Shown here: positions 14,037 to 14,780 of the stretch, piece by piece
Layout: each line of letters begins with the position of its first letter
Position numbering within the stretch: position 1 is the first letter of the stretch
DNA from: an uncultured Collinsella sp.
GTDB taxonomy: Bacteria > Actinomycetota > Coriobacteriia > Coriobacteriales > Coriobacteriaceae
Assembly (NCBI GenBank): GCA_900554325.1
Contig: USHA01000053.1
Span: forward strand, 1 to 14,780
DNA: 14,780 nucleotides
Reading direction: 5' to 3'
Made by a program: the position numbers and the translations under genes
Notes under the pieces: model-generated
Told to the model about the DNA's origin: nothing
The model's input: only the letters and a program-made list of their open reading frames with translations
Databases searched by the model: none

Positions 14037-14624
14037 ATGAGCGATTATGCAGACCAAACGGTCGCCGTGCTGGCGGTCCAAGGCGCATTTGCCGAGCACG
14101 AGGCAAGACTATCCGAGCTGGGCGCGCGCTGTATTGAGCTGAGGCAGGCGGCTGATTTAAAGCAGGACTTTGACCGTCTGGTACTTCCCGGCGGCGAGTC
14201 TACCGTTCAAGGGAAGCTGCTAGATGAGTTGGGCATGCTCGAGGAGCTTCGCACCCGCATTGTTGAAGGCATGCCCGTCCTGGGCACCTGCGCCGGCCTG
14301 ATTCTGCTGGCTCACGACCTTGCCGCCCATGACGATAAGGGCACGCCGCGCCTGGCAACCATGGATGTGCTCGTTGAGCGCAATGCCTACGGCAGGCAGC
14401 TCGGCAGTTTTCGAACCAAGGGGCAGGTAGCTGGCATCGACGGTGAAGTGCCGCTGACGTTTATCCGCGCGCCCCGCATCGTCGAGGTCCACGGCGACGC
14501 AAAGGCCTTAGCGAAAGTCGACGGCCGTATCGTCGCCGCGCGCCAGGGCAACCAGCTCGGCGTAACCTTCCACCCCGAACTCGACGAAGACACCCGCCTC
14601 CACGAAATGTTTCTACAAATGTAG
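14037..14624 (+). CDS. pdxT: PLP synthase, glutaminase subunit PdxT
   Basis: This 195-residue class I glutamine amidotransferase releases ammonia from glutamine and channels it to PdxS in the 12+12 complex. The motifs are AVQGAFAEH (13-21), PGGEST (51-56), GTCAGLILLA with nucleophile Cys85, and VTFHPEL with His179 and Glu181 completing the triad. The ATG has AAAGGA six bases upstream and follows the pdxS stop by 20 bases, so the two are one operon. The length is typical. A long hairpin follows 21 bases downstream. Confidence 0.97.
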   Translation: MSDYADQTVAVLAVQGAFAEHEARLSELGARCIELRQAADLKQDFDRLVLPGGESTVQGKLLDELGMLEELRTRIVEGMPVLGTCAGLILLAHDLAAHDDKGTPRLATMDVLVERNAYGRQLGSFRTKGQVAGIDGEVPLTFIRAPRIVEVHGDAKALAKVDGRIVAARQGNQLGVTFHPELDEDTRLHEMFLQM

Positions 14625-14645
14625 GCATCGAAATCAACAAACAAA

Positions 14646-14713
14646 ATGAGAGTGGATAATCTCCCACTTTGAGCTTGAATGCAGACTCAAACCGGGAGAT
14701 TATCCACTCTCAT
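14646..14713. repeat. 20-bp perfect inverted repeat after pdxT
   Basis: The arms 14646-14665 and 14694-14713 are exact reverse complements. After a 2-base internal bulge, TTTGAG (14668-14673) pairs with CTCAAA (14686-14691) around a 12-base loop. No T-run follows on the plus strand, so it is not a classical terminator, though it may stabilise the pdxST 3' end. Each arm includes TTATCCAC, or its complement, which resembles a DnaA box. The remaining bases to 14780 show no gene. Confidence 0.85.
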
Positions 14714-14780
14714 GCTATGCAATCGTTGGGTGTTCCTATAGTTTTGTCAACCGTCGGGGCTACTCCCGGTAGGGCACCCG

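Noticed and set aside
1..14780. CRISPR arrays, tRNA or rRNA genes, complete transposases
   Set aside because: I looked for regularly spaced short repeats, cloverleaf ends and transposase motifs on both strands and saw none. The repeats present are too few and too widely spaced for CRISPR.

Overview
The window looks like a chromosomal segment of a GC-rich Coriobacteriia-type actinobacterium, most like Collinsella. The grounds are a DUF3516-type actinobacterial Ski2-like helicase, a MocR-regulated pdxST pair, a reverse rubrerythrin (an anaerobe's peroxide defence), and an AbiEi-like plus nuclease protein of a kind I remember as common in gut Coriobacteriia. The genus is an inference from recalled protein families, since no search could be run.

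Layout. 1-108 is the right part of a repeat element. 230-2911 (+) is the helicase, followed by a strong terminator. 2992-4749 (-) is a DUF2130 coiled-coil protein. 4808-4889 holds two overlapping hairpins. 4890-6026 is a minus-strand group of a HIRAN protein, a tiny charged ORF interrupted by an in-frame amber codon, and a metallophosphoesterase. 6140-6346 is a probable type I toxin-antitoxin locus: a 27-residue membrane peptide on the minus strand and a candidate antisense promoter on the plus strand. 6452-9061 (-) is an iron alcohol dehydrogenase and aldehyde dehydrogenase operon. 9318-9878 (+) is the rubrerythrin with its terminator. 10009-11550 is a nuclease-like gene bracketed by two 123-bp copies of an imperfect palindromic element. 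11547-12980 (-) is a MocR/PdxR regulator, divergent from pdxS (13126-14016) and pdxT (14037-14624). A 20-bp perfect hairpin follows pdxT.

How it works together. pdxS and pdxT encode the two subunits of PLP synthase, and the divergent PLP-binding regulator should sense PLP and control them from the shared intergenic region. The ADH and ALDH probably interconvert an alcohol, its aldehyde and its acid. The rubrerythrin handles peroxide.

The most unusual signal is the repeat element. It has 123-bp full copies at 10009-10131 and 11428-11550 and a partial copy at 1-108. Its terminal inverted repeats begin CTAAGTGAGTAG, which holds TAA, TGA and TAG in three different frames, so any ORF entering from either side stops within 12 bases. 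Both minus-strand genes that reach an element (the regulator and the nuclease) take their stop codons from this terminus, using different frames. The nuclease gene plus one element forms a gene-plus-palindrome unit that resembles an integron cassette in layout, but without attC core sequences.
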